Assembly (NCBI GenBank): GCA_025716815.1
Contig: JAIXMN010000006.1
Location: forward strand, 620,001 to 684,000
Length of the DNA: 64,000 bases
Source: Dichotomocladium elegans
Taxonomy: Eukaryota > Mucoromycota > Mucoromycetes > Mucorales > Lichtheimiaceae
Direction of reading: 5' to 3'
Shown here: positions 1-11,500 of the stretch, one piece after another
Layout: every line of letters begins with the position of its first letter
How positions within the stretch are numbered: position 1 is the stretch's first letter
Translations under genes and position numbers: made by a program
Notes under the pieces: model-generated
What the model was told of the DNA's origin: nothing
The model's database searches: none
The model's input: the letters and a program-made list of their open reading frames with translations, nothing else

Positions 1-634
1 GGCTGAGGGCAGCAGCAGCAGATCTGCTCGAGGTCATAGGCCATTAGAGACCCCCGCCGATTCTGAACCAAGAGCACAACGCCATCGAGGACACCCAGTT
101 GCTGACAACCGTCATTGGCTACAGCAAGCCAGAAATCGCTCGCGCCGCCCTCACGTGGTCCGACCCACACACCATACTGCGTTCCCAGAGCAAGCATGGC
201 TCGGCTTCCTCCTGATTCGCCTGCTGTTGTGGGTGGGCCCAGGGACGGATGAAGAGGCTTGTCTAATGTATGGGTGAGTAACGAACATGGCAAAGGAACA
301 TGAAAAACCACACGAACCAAATGCAAGCGTGCACCAAATGCGGCCACATCCAGTCGGGACCTTAGCACCACCAGCCACGCTGATGGGGGAGCGACCTGTT
401 CCCGTGACAACCTCACAGAGGCGATTCAATTTGAAGGGATTCTGCCTGATCTTGACGCTCTCCATGACTTCCTGTAGACGCGCACACCACAGATCCCGTT
501 CCTCCATGCTCGTGCATGCCAGATGGAATGTGCATTCCGGTCGTCCGAGGTGACTGAGTGTCAGCATGTGTAAACGTGGGTTGAACCGATGTGATCCGGT
601 GCTTTGACGAAGCAGTGTACGGACATGACTTCTT

Positions 635-668
<34 letters not shown>

Positions 669-2232
669 CTTGTTCTTGTTGCACCGCCACTTTTCGATGT
701 CGAAGGCTATGTCGGAATCGTGAGAGCCGAGAACGGATGTGAAAACCACTACGGGACTCGTTGCTGTCCTCGGAGGAGGTGTTGTGAACGAGCATCATGC
801 GCATGCTCCCGCCGCTGCCGCTGCTGCTGCCGCTGCTGCTGCTGATGCTTTTCATCGAGCCGCTGGAATGCCGGGGCCGATCGATGCGAAGCATATGCAG
901 CGGAATTGGCGCGCAAACGACCTCGAATTCCTCGTGCTTTCCCGAAACCCGCGGCCGTGTGACGACAACCAGGTGTGTAAACAAAAGAACGTGACACGGG
1001 ATCGCTATAAAGGAGCGCAACGATCGTGCAAGCAACAGCCGGCCTTCATGGAGGAGCACGGCCTGGTCTGGCAGGATTCGTTCGATGGTGGTGGGGATGT
1101 GGCTCGGGATCAACAGCGTCGAGGCAACCCTCAGTCGGCGGGTCTGCAGTTCTGAATAATGCGCTGCCTCGTTCATTCTATCCAATATATCTCGGAGCTC
1201 GGCAATGGCAGCCCCAAGCGTCAGCTGATCGCCTTCATTGGTCGTGTACTTGTACAGTGTCTGGACGAGAAGGATATACTTGCATATCCGAAATGTCGGG
1301 AGCGTAAGGTAATGGCGTAGACCCAGGCGCCGTGTGGAGCCATTCGCATCCTGTGCCTCTAGAAACTGTTCGAACCGCGTGCTCCTGTTAGATTCAAAAG
1401 TGATCACATACATGGCCTGCACATGATTGGCTGCGTAGGTTACGTAGGGATCCATCAGGCGAGAAACGTGATTATAGATAGTGGCCCCAACATGGTCGCC
1501 GAACAGGTGACTCGTTGGGTCTTGGTTCTCGAGGAGTTCCTGGTACGCTTGCGAATGGAGCCTTTGGATGGTGCGGTAGTTGCAAAAGACGGCCCTGTGA
1601 AACTTTTTGCGTCGAGCGTGTTCAATGATAGAAGCATCGGAGAGCAACGGCAGCGCATAAACCCGATGGAGAACGTCGATGTCTTGGTAGTACTGTTGCT
1701 CCGATGCCACGATCTCGGCAATGGCGCTCTGGCGCTTGCGCTCTATAGGTGCGAGTTGTAAAAATGTCGTTTTCGAGATGCCCTTCGGGACAGTCTGTAG
1801 CTACGGTCCCCCCACCCAACCACGCCGTGTGAATCTATCATTTTAGTTTGCTGCGCTCCCATCATGTCTACTTACCATGTCATTGTCCGATCGGGGAGCC
1901 GGTGGCTGACCAGGGTTCTCGTTATTTGGACAGGTCCATGCGTAACAGGGCGTGCCCTTCTTGCATCGCGGCGCGTAACAGTCAGATAGTGACACAAAAA
2001 CACCTTGCATGCTACCCTGCGGAGGAGACCTCGCAACCCTGTAGCGGCCGTCCTTTTCAGAAAAGAGACGCTGACAGTCGATGAAGCTCTTGAACACTTG
2101 TTCCGCTAGATCTACACTCCATGTGTTTCCTGTCCCCAGCGCGAGGTTGATGGTATCCTGAAGTTGTGCCCAACCACATGAGATTTGTACGTTCCAATGA
2201 ACGGATGATGAGAAACAAATGGCGATGCCCAC
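1..2232 (-). CDS. Rho guanine nucleotide exchange factor, Rom2/Tus1-like (partial, runs off the left edge)
   Basis: Multi-exon gene on the minus strand. Visible exons are about 2232-1876 (5' limit uncertain), 1794-417 and 220 to beyond 1. Introns 1875-1795 and 416-221 have GT donors and AG acceptors that keep the frame. The first exon carries the end of a DEP-like segment and a Cys-rich motif (CYAPRCKKGTPCYAWTCP) seen in fungal Rom-type GEFs. The second holds a DH (RhoGEF) domain beginning near VPKGISK and a PH domain interrupted by a polySer run and a polyGln run. After the second splice the frame opens into a citron-homology (CNH) domain (LGTQYGVWVGPREGG). The family activates Rho1 at the plasma membrane in cell-wall integrity signalling. 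The true start and N-terminal exons, and the CNH end, are not seen. Domain order supports Rom2 more than Tus1, but I cannot separate them. Confidence 0.85.
637..666. repeat. (CTG/CAG) triplet repeat coding for polyGln
   Basis: About ten perfect CTG units on the plus strand. Read on the minus strand they give CAG and a polyGln run inside the PH region of the RhoGEF. A second GCT/CTG-rich tract at about 815-845 encodes a Ser/Gly-rich run in the same protein. Confidence 0.9.
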
Positions 2233-3542
2233 TCTACCGTTGCTTCCTGTTTTGTGACGAAATCATCCGAATTCAAGCGCGAAAATTTTATCCAAATCGA
2301 GGAAATGAAGCAGCTATTTCGGCCTTCTGCAGACGAACTGTCATCAGAGACAAAGGTAGGGGCGCCCTACATTGTACATGAGCAAAAATATGCATTGTCG
2401 ATTGGTCCAGGCATTGGCCAGAGCATATACGCCGAGCAAAATCAGATGGCTACTTACAGCCGTATGTGACATTCGAGTGGACTTGACAATAGATCAGAAT
2501 AACAGGAAGAATAGAAGAGGAAATGAAAAAGCAAAAAGTGGGAGAGAAAGAAGGGCGAAAACAATAGACAAAAAGATAAAAACGTTTTAGGTACTGCATA
2601 TCATGTGACATATGTTTTGAACGACCGAAGCAGCCTTCTTCAACCTATTGGAAAAACTAAAAATGTAACACATCGTCCTAGCATGTGGAAAGGGGAGGGG
2701 GGAAAGACTCTCTCCAACGTTCAATGAAAACACAACTACGTGGCTGGGAAATCTCTGGTTCTGTCACTTGGGTCCTTTTGCTGGGATTGAAGGTCCAACT
2801 GGCTGCATAACCCAAACGATGATGATGGTGATACGTTGGTTTATCTCCTTTTTTCTTTTGGCTACAAACAAATACTGTATTGATTTCATACAAACCATCC
2901 AGGAATGCGTGCCTCATCGACTGGATCTGACTTGGACCACGCAGGATGCACCACACACTCGATTCTATTGAACCATTATTCTTTGTCACGTGCCAATATA
3001 TATATATATTGCATGGCAGAAAGGGGGGTGCCGTTTATCAGTCACCGGTAGAAACCCCAGCAGGTGACATGCAGTATAAGGACTGACAAAAGAGGATCTA
3101 TCCTGACAGAGGGTTGTTTTTTAAGCTTTATTGTTTGTCTCCCATGCATCCGAAGCAGCGTGGCCATTGACGGATCAGATGCCATAGAATTATGCCAACA
3201 TAGCCACCGGTAGATGGCCAAAAACCGGCGTCTACACACAAACAGACAGTATCATACCATCTGGATAGTATGGTCTATTCTGCTTCGATGGACATAGAAA
3301 TGATTCAATGGGAAAAGGGTAGAAACGTTAAACCTCATTCAAACCTATGTGCATAATATCTTGTTATGAACTAGAATGTTCAGAACTACGATATCAATCA
3401 GATGAATACCGGACTTTGGACTAATGTCTTTAAGGATGATCTTTTTAAAGTAGAAGCTTACGTTGGACAGCGAAGCGAAGAAGGTAGCCAGATGAATTCA
3501 TGTGTCTAGTTTAAATACCAATTCCACGCAACTTGCTTTGCC
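2233..3542. other. Intergenic stretch, no gene recognised
   Basis: AT-rich sequence with only short ORFs that match nothing I know. It may hold the unseen 5' exons and promoter of the RhoGEF to the left. I could not link any ORF here to that protein by frame and splice sites. Confidence 0.5.
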
Positions 3543-3549
3543 TATAAAA
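3543..3549 (+). promoter_or_regulatory. TATA box candidate
   Basis: TATAAAA lies about 110 bp before the ATG of the small Cys-rich ORF at 3659. The next ATG-initiated frames between them are closed. Position and sequence fit a core promoter, but this is inference. Confidence 0.35.
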
Positions 3550-3658
3550 GAGAATTTCATGCATGGTTGACGTGTGTTAACAAAGTGTGTGCTTTCTTTG
3601 AACATAATATACTGATACGGTGACGCTTTGGCCAGAGCAGAGCTAGCTGTCTTGATTC

Positions 3659-3799
3659 ATGGCTCGATGCAAAGGTGCTTACTGCTTCTGTAATCCCTGC
3701 TTTGATGGCCGCATCCAAGTATGTGGTTTTGCGGGACTATACGACGAAGGATATGGAGAGCAGTGCAGTGCCATTATGACTGGGAAAGTACGTCAATAA
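3659..3799 (+). CDS. Possible small Cys-rich protein, 46 aa
   Basis: Short ORF with ATG at 3659, an in-frame stop just upstream, and stop TAA at 3797-3799. It encodes six Cys in 46 residues with spacing C-x4-C-x-C-x2-C-x7-C-x12-C. There is no clear signal peptide. A TATAAAA lies upstream. Near its end the sequence AAA|GTACGT could serve as a splice donor, so this could instead be the first exon of a longer transcript. I recognise no homologue. The ORF is too short to trust without transcript data. Confidence 0.28.
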   Translation: MARCKGAYCFCNPCFDGRIQVCGFAGLYDEGYGEQCSAIMTGKVRQ

Positions 3800-3994
3800 A
3801 GCATAGGGAGCTAATCTCGGGATTTTTTTTTTTTTTTTGAAAGGGCGAGGCAGCAAAGGGGCATCGGCGGAGTCCGTGACGCGTCCCACCCACCCATCCA
3901 CACACACACTTACGCAACCCTGCTCCTTATTTTACGCGGCTCGACTTTTTTTTTTTGTTTCCCTCAACCCCTTTTCCTAAAAAGCAAAGCGTAA

Positions 3995-5033
<1,039 letters not shown>

Positions 5034-5193
5034 TCCTTTGTATTAAAGAGAAAACCATGTCCAGAAAAATACTCTTCCTTTCTCGTCCACTGATATTCCC
5101 AGCTATACATTGCCATGGTGTATACAGTGCTCTAGCGTTTCTCGCTTTCTATAACGTATTATAACATTTCAAAATGATGCAAAATTCGGGTAG

Positions 5194-5212
5194 GTTGTTG
5201 TTGTTGTTGTTG
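5194..5212. repeat. (TTG)n microsatellite
   Basis: Six TTG units just beyond the stop codon of the PYM gene, in the convergent 3' region shared with the proteasome gene. Confidence 0.8.
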
Positions 5213-5214
5213 GG

Positions 5215-5676
5215 TTATAAAGATGTTGCTGCCATTGCGGCTGTGATTTTCGCAATTTCGTCACGCACTTCCTTGCCCTTCTTCACTTTATCGACCTGGT
5301 TTTCGTCAAGTTTCTCTCCATGGATCATCTTCTGCTCTAGGTCCTCGATTTGACGTAGCTTTTTTTGGAGCGCTCTGAGTTTGCGCTGCTCTGGCGACGT
5401 CTCGCTTTGAGGCTGCATTTGATTCACATGGACCGGCTTCTTCTTCTCCTGCTTAGGTGGCTGCTTACTCTCTTGCTCTTGCTGTTGTTGCCGGGCCCGA
5501 GGGGATGCGTAGCGTTGCAAGTCTTCTAATGGCGTGAAACCAGGGCGCACTTTACGCTCTTTGCGATATGATCCATCCGCACGGCGTGACCCAGGAATCC
5601 ATCTTTCTTCGCCGACAGTGATGATCCCAGCATTGGTCTTATCCATTTGTTCAAGATGTGGGTCGAATGGACGCAA
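5215..5676 (-). CDS. PYM: PYM homologue, exon-junction-complex disassembly factor (partner of Y14 and Mago)
   Basis: Single-exon ORF of 153 aa. The N-terminal Mago-binding motif is clear: GIITVGEERWIPGSRRADG followed by a basic stretch and RPGFTPLEDLQRY, matching animal and plant PYM/WIBG proteins. The middle is Gln/Lys-rich and the C-terminus is a predicted coiled coil (RALQKKLRQIEDLEQKM) as in the family. PYM associates with 40S ribosomes and strips exon junction complexes from newly translated mRNA. Its presence fits an intron-rich genome. The start may be the listed ATG or the Met ten residues downstream (MDKTNAGI). The family is lost from budding yeast, so this supports an early-diverging or otherwise intron-rich fungus. 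Confidence 0.88.
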   Translation of the reverse strand: MRPFDPHLEQMDKTNAGIITVGEERWIPGSRRADGSYRKERKVRPGFTPLEDLQRYASPRARQQQQEQESKQPPKQEKKKPVHVNQMQPQSETSPEQRKLRALQKKLRQIEDLEQKMIHGEKLDENQVDKVKKGKEVRDEIAKITAAMAATSL

Positions 5677-6158
5677 TAATTAAGGGGTGAGGGGGCAGCA
5701 AAATGGAAGTAAAAAAAAAAAAAGTCCTGTATCGCGACGGAAAAATCTGTTGCCGAGGGATTTTTTTTGGGGGGGGGTGGAGGGGTTGTGTGGAGGTGTT
5801 GTAATTTTGCGGTTTTGATCATGCAGTGTACAAACTTTTCACGTTTCAGCTGCCTCTATTCGGTGCATAGATGGGGGGGGGAGGTTGGGTTGTCGGACGG
5901 ATCAAGTCCCCATCCTACGTAACTCCCCCCTCCCACTTCTCGTGTCTTGGCTACATTCTAGATGACACCCCGGCAAAAAATAACAGAATGCGACTGAGCG
6001 TCATCATGTCGTAGAAGGGTGGGCGAATCGGCTGTACGTAATACAGACCGATAGGCTTGCGTAACACATTAGCGTGCGCGCGATTCAAAATCGCGAGAAT
6101 GCGTCGATTTCAACGCTTTCTCCTCCTCTCTCCCCCCCCTTTTCTTCTCCCTGCAGCG

Positions 6159-7634
6159 ATGTCAGCTGCAGCGACAAGGCTCACACGGATATCTCGGCTG
6201 ACACATGGAATTAATATTATACAAAGACGCACCACCATATCCGTCAAGCCAACAAAGTCACCTGCCAGCGGCGCCTTGGAGAAAAAGAAAGCTAAGGCGA
6301 CGGCTAGGATTCCTTTTGAGGTCTTGGTCGATCTTGCCCCACCCATGTCATTGTTCGCGTCTACGATCCGTCGCCATATGGAGAAAGGTTGGTATTAAAA
6401 AAAATGTGGCGATACGATGTTAACCACATGCTTACTGCAATTTGACCTATGCCGTTTCTCCGTCTTGGGGGTTGTGGTGGTGGTGATGCTGTTGAAAAAA
6501 AAAAAGGACCATCCGCACCTTCTTGGTCACTCATGTTTGAGATCACAATTGCCGTTATCCGTGATTTTCTGAAACGGTCGAGCAAAAGAACAGTTGAGGA
6601 ACTGCAGCAGATCTCAACAGCAGCAAGAGCACCCCTGCCCCTCTTTATGGAACACCTGCAGGTCTCCATCCCGCAAGCGTATCGTATCCGAGCTGGCGAG
6701 CAGATGGAAAGGCTATTGACAGAAGAAGATCAGTTCAATATTCGCTGGGACTGGCGAAATGACCACAAATGTGTCTCAGAAATGAAAGGCGAGTGGCTCT
6801 ATCCGAGCACCGCCAGTAGGCCTGAGCGCACCATCTTGTTCCTCCACGGTGGTGCTTACTACCTTTGTTCTATGAGACTTTATCGCCAACTGAATTCAAA
6901 GCTGGCCAAGGTGGGTCAGAATAGCTGCTGCCCCTGTAGTCCTATCCCGTCCACCTGACTTAGGATCCGCCCAGTAGCTTTCTAATTCCCGAGTGTTCTC
7001 TATCGATTATCGACTTGCCCCTCAGCACCCTTTTCCTGCAGCTGTCGAGGATGCTCTCGCAGCGTACCTGTACCTCATCGATCCACCAACAGGTCCACCT
7101 GTCGACCCCAGCAATATCGTGATTGCCGGCGATTCGGCAGGAGGAGGCCTTGTATTTGCTCTGCTGCTCGCCATCCGGGATGCAGGATTAGCCGCACCTG
7201 CAGGTGCTATGACACTCTCTCCATGGTACTGTAATAAGCGCGCTGCTCCGGTCAACACGATACAATCTGACTCATTTGTAAAGGATCGATTTGACGCATT
7301 CATTACCGTCTATCATGACCAACATCTCCACGGACTATTTGCCTGCGTTAGGTTTCAAGCACAAACCGTCCCGAGCGGTTGACTATCACCTATTACCCAT
7401 ACAAGCCAAGCTACAAGACCGGATGGAAGAGGATGATCCAGAGCTGAAGCGTGTTCAGTTCTATGCGGGTAATAAATCTCTCAAGCATCCGTGGGTGAGT
7501 CCTGTGTATGATAAACGCCTTTTACGAGGACTGCCGCCCCTTCTTATTCAGACAGGCACTGCGGAGCGCCTGAATGACGAAGCAGTCTATGCTGCGCTTC
7601 AGGCGTCGAATCAGTTTTCAAACACAGAGAGCAT

Positions 7635-7667
<33 letters not shown>

Positions 7668-8055
7668 CCCTGCGATGCGACCGACTCGTGTTGAGTTGGA
7701 AATGTATGTCGATCAGCCGCATGTGTTTCAGATTCTTCTACCAACGACTTCATCAATGTGCGCTATCGAGCGGTTGTGCGACTTTTGTCGCAGGGTCACA
7801 TCAAAAGGCGACCACCAAACCGATACCAAGCGTCTTTTGGTTACGACCATTACGCCAGATGGTAACGTGACGGACACAACAGATGAGCTGTTGAATACGT
7901 TTTTGGATGGTACGAAATGGAGGATGTGGCAGGCACGATTGGCACGGACATCGTTGCGAGAGCGCATGAATGAGCTCAAGGCGGTCGTGGCACGCCTCGA
8001 TCAGGAGGAACAGCACCATGCAACTACTGTCGATGGCGATTCGCCCCGGGTTTAG
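6159..8055 (+). CDS. Hormone-sensitive-lipase-like alpha/beta hydrolase
   Basis: Exons 6159-6387, 6507-6910, 6978-7225, 7284-8055 encode 550 aa. The oxyanion motif HGGAYY and the nucleophile elbow GDSAGGG are intact. The downstream RLNDE Asp and the DQPHVFQ His complete a plausible Ser-Asp-His triad. [12 protein letters not shown] spans the third intron, a block conserved in the HSL/steryl-acetyl-hydrolase group. The protein should hydrolyse an ester (neutral lipid, sterol ester or acetate); the substrate cannot be told from sequence. The N-terminus is basic and hydroxyl-rich. An upstream in-frame ATG at 6057 would add 34 residues including a hydrophobic stretch, so a membrane or mitochondrial leader is possible. 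A GCA repeat inserts about ten Ala near the triad His. The second exon starts right after a poly-A tract. Confidence 0.88.
7636..7665. repeat. (GCA)n triplet repeat coding for polyAla
   Basis: About ten GCA units in frame within the last exon of the lipase-like gene, encoding an Ala run between the catalytic Asp and His regions. Confidence 0.9.
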
Positions 8056-8520
8056 AATGTGCTTTCTCCGCTGTAGCTCGCTCATCATCCATTATTTCAC
8101 TCATACCCGCTTCTTCTCTCTATCTTTCTCTTCCGCCCGTAATCAATGAAGCGGTGCCATATCTGGGACAAACAAACTTCCCGTTCCTGACGGCTTCAGA
8201 AGCAGGAAGGGGACGATCCGTTTTGTCAAAATGTTGCAAGGAATTCTCGATGCAATGCGGGAGGGAAAAGAATACAAGACATGTTTTTGATTATCCTTTT
8301 TTGGAGACCCCGTCGTCATTTTTGGGATGCGCGCCGAAATATTAATAAAAGAAGGTTTACGCCACATCACTCACAATAACAACAATAATAATCCTGCCTC
8401 TTTGTTCCTTTTTCCACTCTTCCTCTCCTTGTTTCTCGACTGCATTTCTTCAAAGGTCTAATTAGAAAAGCAAAAGTTCCCGATACATTCGCACCATCGC
8501 ACTGTAGGAACGCCTTTCCT
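8056..8520. other. Intergenic region upstream of the Sel1-repeat gene
   Basis: Pyrimidine-rich 465 bp without a coding signal. It probably holds the lipase 3' end and the promoter/5'UTR of the Sel1 gene. No clear TATA box was seen. Confidence 0.5.
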
Positions 8521-11500
8521 ATGGGTATACAACACAGTCGGCCCATGGAAACGACACATTACACTACCCACACACTGCCCTTTTTGGGATCACAAAAGAG
8601 AAAAAAATCTTCGACAAGCATCAAGAACATCATTTCAACCAGACGCAAAGTCTCCAAAGCAGCGCCGCCATCGTCGCAGGCCATTCCTCTGGATAATCCT
8701 CTCATCATACAATCGCCCCCACCTTCTCCGGTTCCGCAGCAGAAACCAATGCCGTCAATGGTCCCACCTGAGGAGCAATCGCGACGGCCTTCTTCAGTGG
8801 CATCATCCACTTGCAGCAGCAGCAGCAGCAGCAGCAGCAATAGCAGTAGATCAACCTCTGCGGCTCTTTTTTCTCAAATTGATCCAGCAAGCGATTTCAC
8901 AGCCGATACAAGTACCGTCGCAGACTGTCCGTCCCTTATTCTTTCCAGCAGCAACTCATTATTGCAATTGGACCCATGGCCCATTGTCGTCCAAGAACCT
9001 GTTCCTGCCTTAGCAACCACGGCATCGATCCTTTCTGAACTTGAGGCGAACCCGACGCAGGCATCGCAGATATTCCGGCGTGCATTATCGACCGAGAACC
9101 GGCGTGATTTCTATGAAGCTGCACTTACCTGGTCCTCCCGAACAAACGATCCGGCGGCGTGCGCTTGGACAGCACGCTGCTGGTTAGACGGATGGGGCGT
9201 TGAGAGGGATGTTGCCAAGGGATTCCATCTCCTCAACGCCCTGGCAACTAACAATGCCTGCTGGGAAGCATATTACCCGCTAGCCGAATATTACCGGGGT
9301 CATCGAGCTCACAAGGAGGCCATCGTTTGGTACAAGCGAGCCGCTGAGGAATCTCCTGACACTGACATTGTAGGCCTTGCCCAATTTCGGCTAGGCGAAC
9401 TCTATTCCCAAGGCCAAGATGGATTGACCTGGTTTGAGAGGAGTGCCCAAAATGGAAATCAGTATGTTTTATCTTTGGCTTGTTTCAAATTTTTATGCAT
9501 GCTCCTTAATCTATTCCCACAACGCCGCCCCGCTCCCCTTCCCCCACCCCACGTCGTCTCTCTTTTTTCTGTTGTTCTCGTAGATATGGACAATACGTCT
9601 CTGGCCTTCACCATGAACGTGGCATAGGCGTGCCAATCAATCTAGAGCTGGCCAAACATTATTACCTGCTCAGCGCAGAGCAAAATTATTCTGTGGCCCA
9701 GACTGCGCTCGGCATTATACTTATAGACCTTCAAGAGTACGAGCAAGGCAAAAAATGGTTGGACCGTGCGGCCTCCATGGTAAATATTCCTTCTTTGGGA
9801 AAGCAGTGCGGGTTGTAAACTAAGCCATCGGGTCTTTTTCATACAGTCAAACGGCCTTGCGCTCTTCAAGCTCGGCATCATGTACGAGCATGGCCAGGGT
9901 GTCGAGGTCAACCCTGCTCGGGCCCTCTCCTATTACCTGTCAGCCGCAGGCGAGGGCGACCATCCCAAAGCGCAGTACATTCTTGGGATTCATTATCGCC
10001 AGGGCACGCTCGGAGTTTCTCAGAGTAACAAAGAGGCGGCTAAATATCTCTACCGTGCCGCAAAGGCCGGCTATGCACCTGCCCAACGGGTATTTGGATT
10101 GATGCTAGCACAAGGACTTGTCAGCGACGGACGGACGAGCAAGGCCGACAACGAGCGTTCGGCTCTCCTTTGGTTCAGACGAGCCGCGTCACAGGGTGAT
10201 GTTCGTGCGCTGTGTCTGTTGGGCACCTGCTACGAGCGAGGAGCCGGCGTGGCTGTTGATTTTGACAAGGCATATGAGCATTATCGCCGCGCGGCCCGCA
10301 TGACCAGCGCATTCCAGGTAGCTGCCCAATACGTCACTGGTCAGCTCCTGCTCCGCATGAACCGGTACCGCGATGCATTCGACTGGTTCAAACGGGCATG
10401 TGCACAAGACGCCGGAGCGGAACAAGACAATCACTCTGGCGCCAGAGCCCGGGTCATGCTCGCTCGTTTCTATCTCCACGGATGGGGTCATGTCACCAAG
10501 AACGCCGCGCGTGCATTCGAATTGCTCAAGCAATCGCTCGACTTGCCCGTAGCCCATTACTGGCTCGGTGCATGTTACGAAGAAGGCATCCCCGGTACCC
10601 TTGTGCCTGACCTCGCGCTGGCGTTTGAGCATTACAAAATGGCGGCCGCGGGTGGAGATGTAGACGGTGAGTTCCAGGTCGCGTTCATGTTGGCGAACGG
10701 CCGAGGCGTTCCGCACGATCCACGTGGCGCGTTTCCATGGTACCAGCGAGCGGCGGACAAGGGCCATCCAAGCGCACTCTACAGTTTGGGTCTCTATTAT
10801 GCCAGAGGCTGCAAAGGCATTACTGCAGTCGATCAGAACAAGGCACGGGAGTGCTTCGAACGTGCCGCCCGCAAGGGCCTTGTAACTGCTATGACGTCAC
10901 TTGCCTCTCTTTATCGTGCGGCGCACCAGACGGAGCCCATGGTATACTGGTTCCAGAAGGCAGCCTCGCTCGGCGACCCGTCTGCTCAGCGACATCTGGG
11001 TGCGCTTTACAAAAGCGGTCTCGGTGTCGAAAAGAACTACAGCATCGCTGTCGAATGGCTCACGAAGGCTGTTCATCAGAAAGACTCCCAGGCAGCACTT
11101 CTCCTGGGTAGCTGTTATCAAAACGGAGAATCGCTCGAGGTGGATTACGAAAAGGCACTAGCATTGTATTACCAAGCCGCACAATTAGGCAACTCAACGT
11201 AAGTTAGTATAATCTCTTATGCCAAAGCCGGGCCTGTTCATTGACAGGGACTTGTATACCACGCAGGGGTCATTATGCTGCTGGCTTGCTTCTTCAGTCT
11301 ATGTCGAGGCATGATGAGGCATATTGTCAGTTCCATCTTGTCATTAACGATCCAAAGACCACCGATTCTATGGCAGGAAAGGCGGCAAAGCTGGTCCTCG
11401 CGCGCTATGCCCTTGGGTATTATTTCGTCGAGAACTATCCCATTGTCATTACAGATTTGAGAGGGGTAACACCAGAAGACGCATTCCAAATGCTTCTTGA

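Noticed and set aside
739..1155. 138-codon plus ORF with Ala run
   Set aside because: Antisense shadow of the RhoGEF; the Ala run is the complement of its Ser/Gln triplet repeats.
2254..2469. 71-codon plus ORF upstream region (KSSEFKRENFIQIEEMKQLF)
   Set aside because: Protein-like, but no start context, splice partner or homologue; antisense to the probable 5' side of the RhoGEF.
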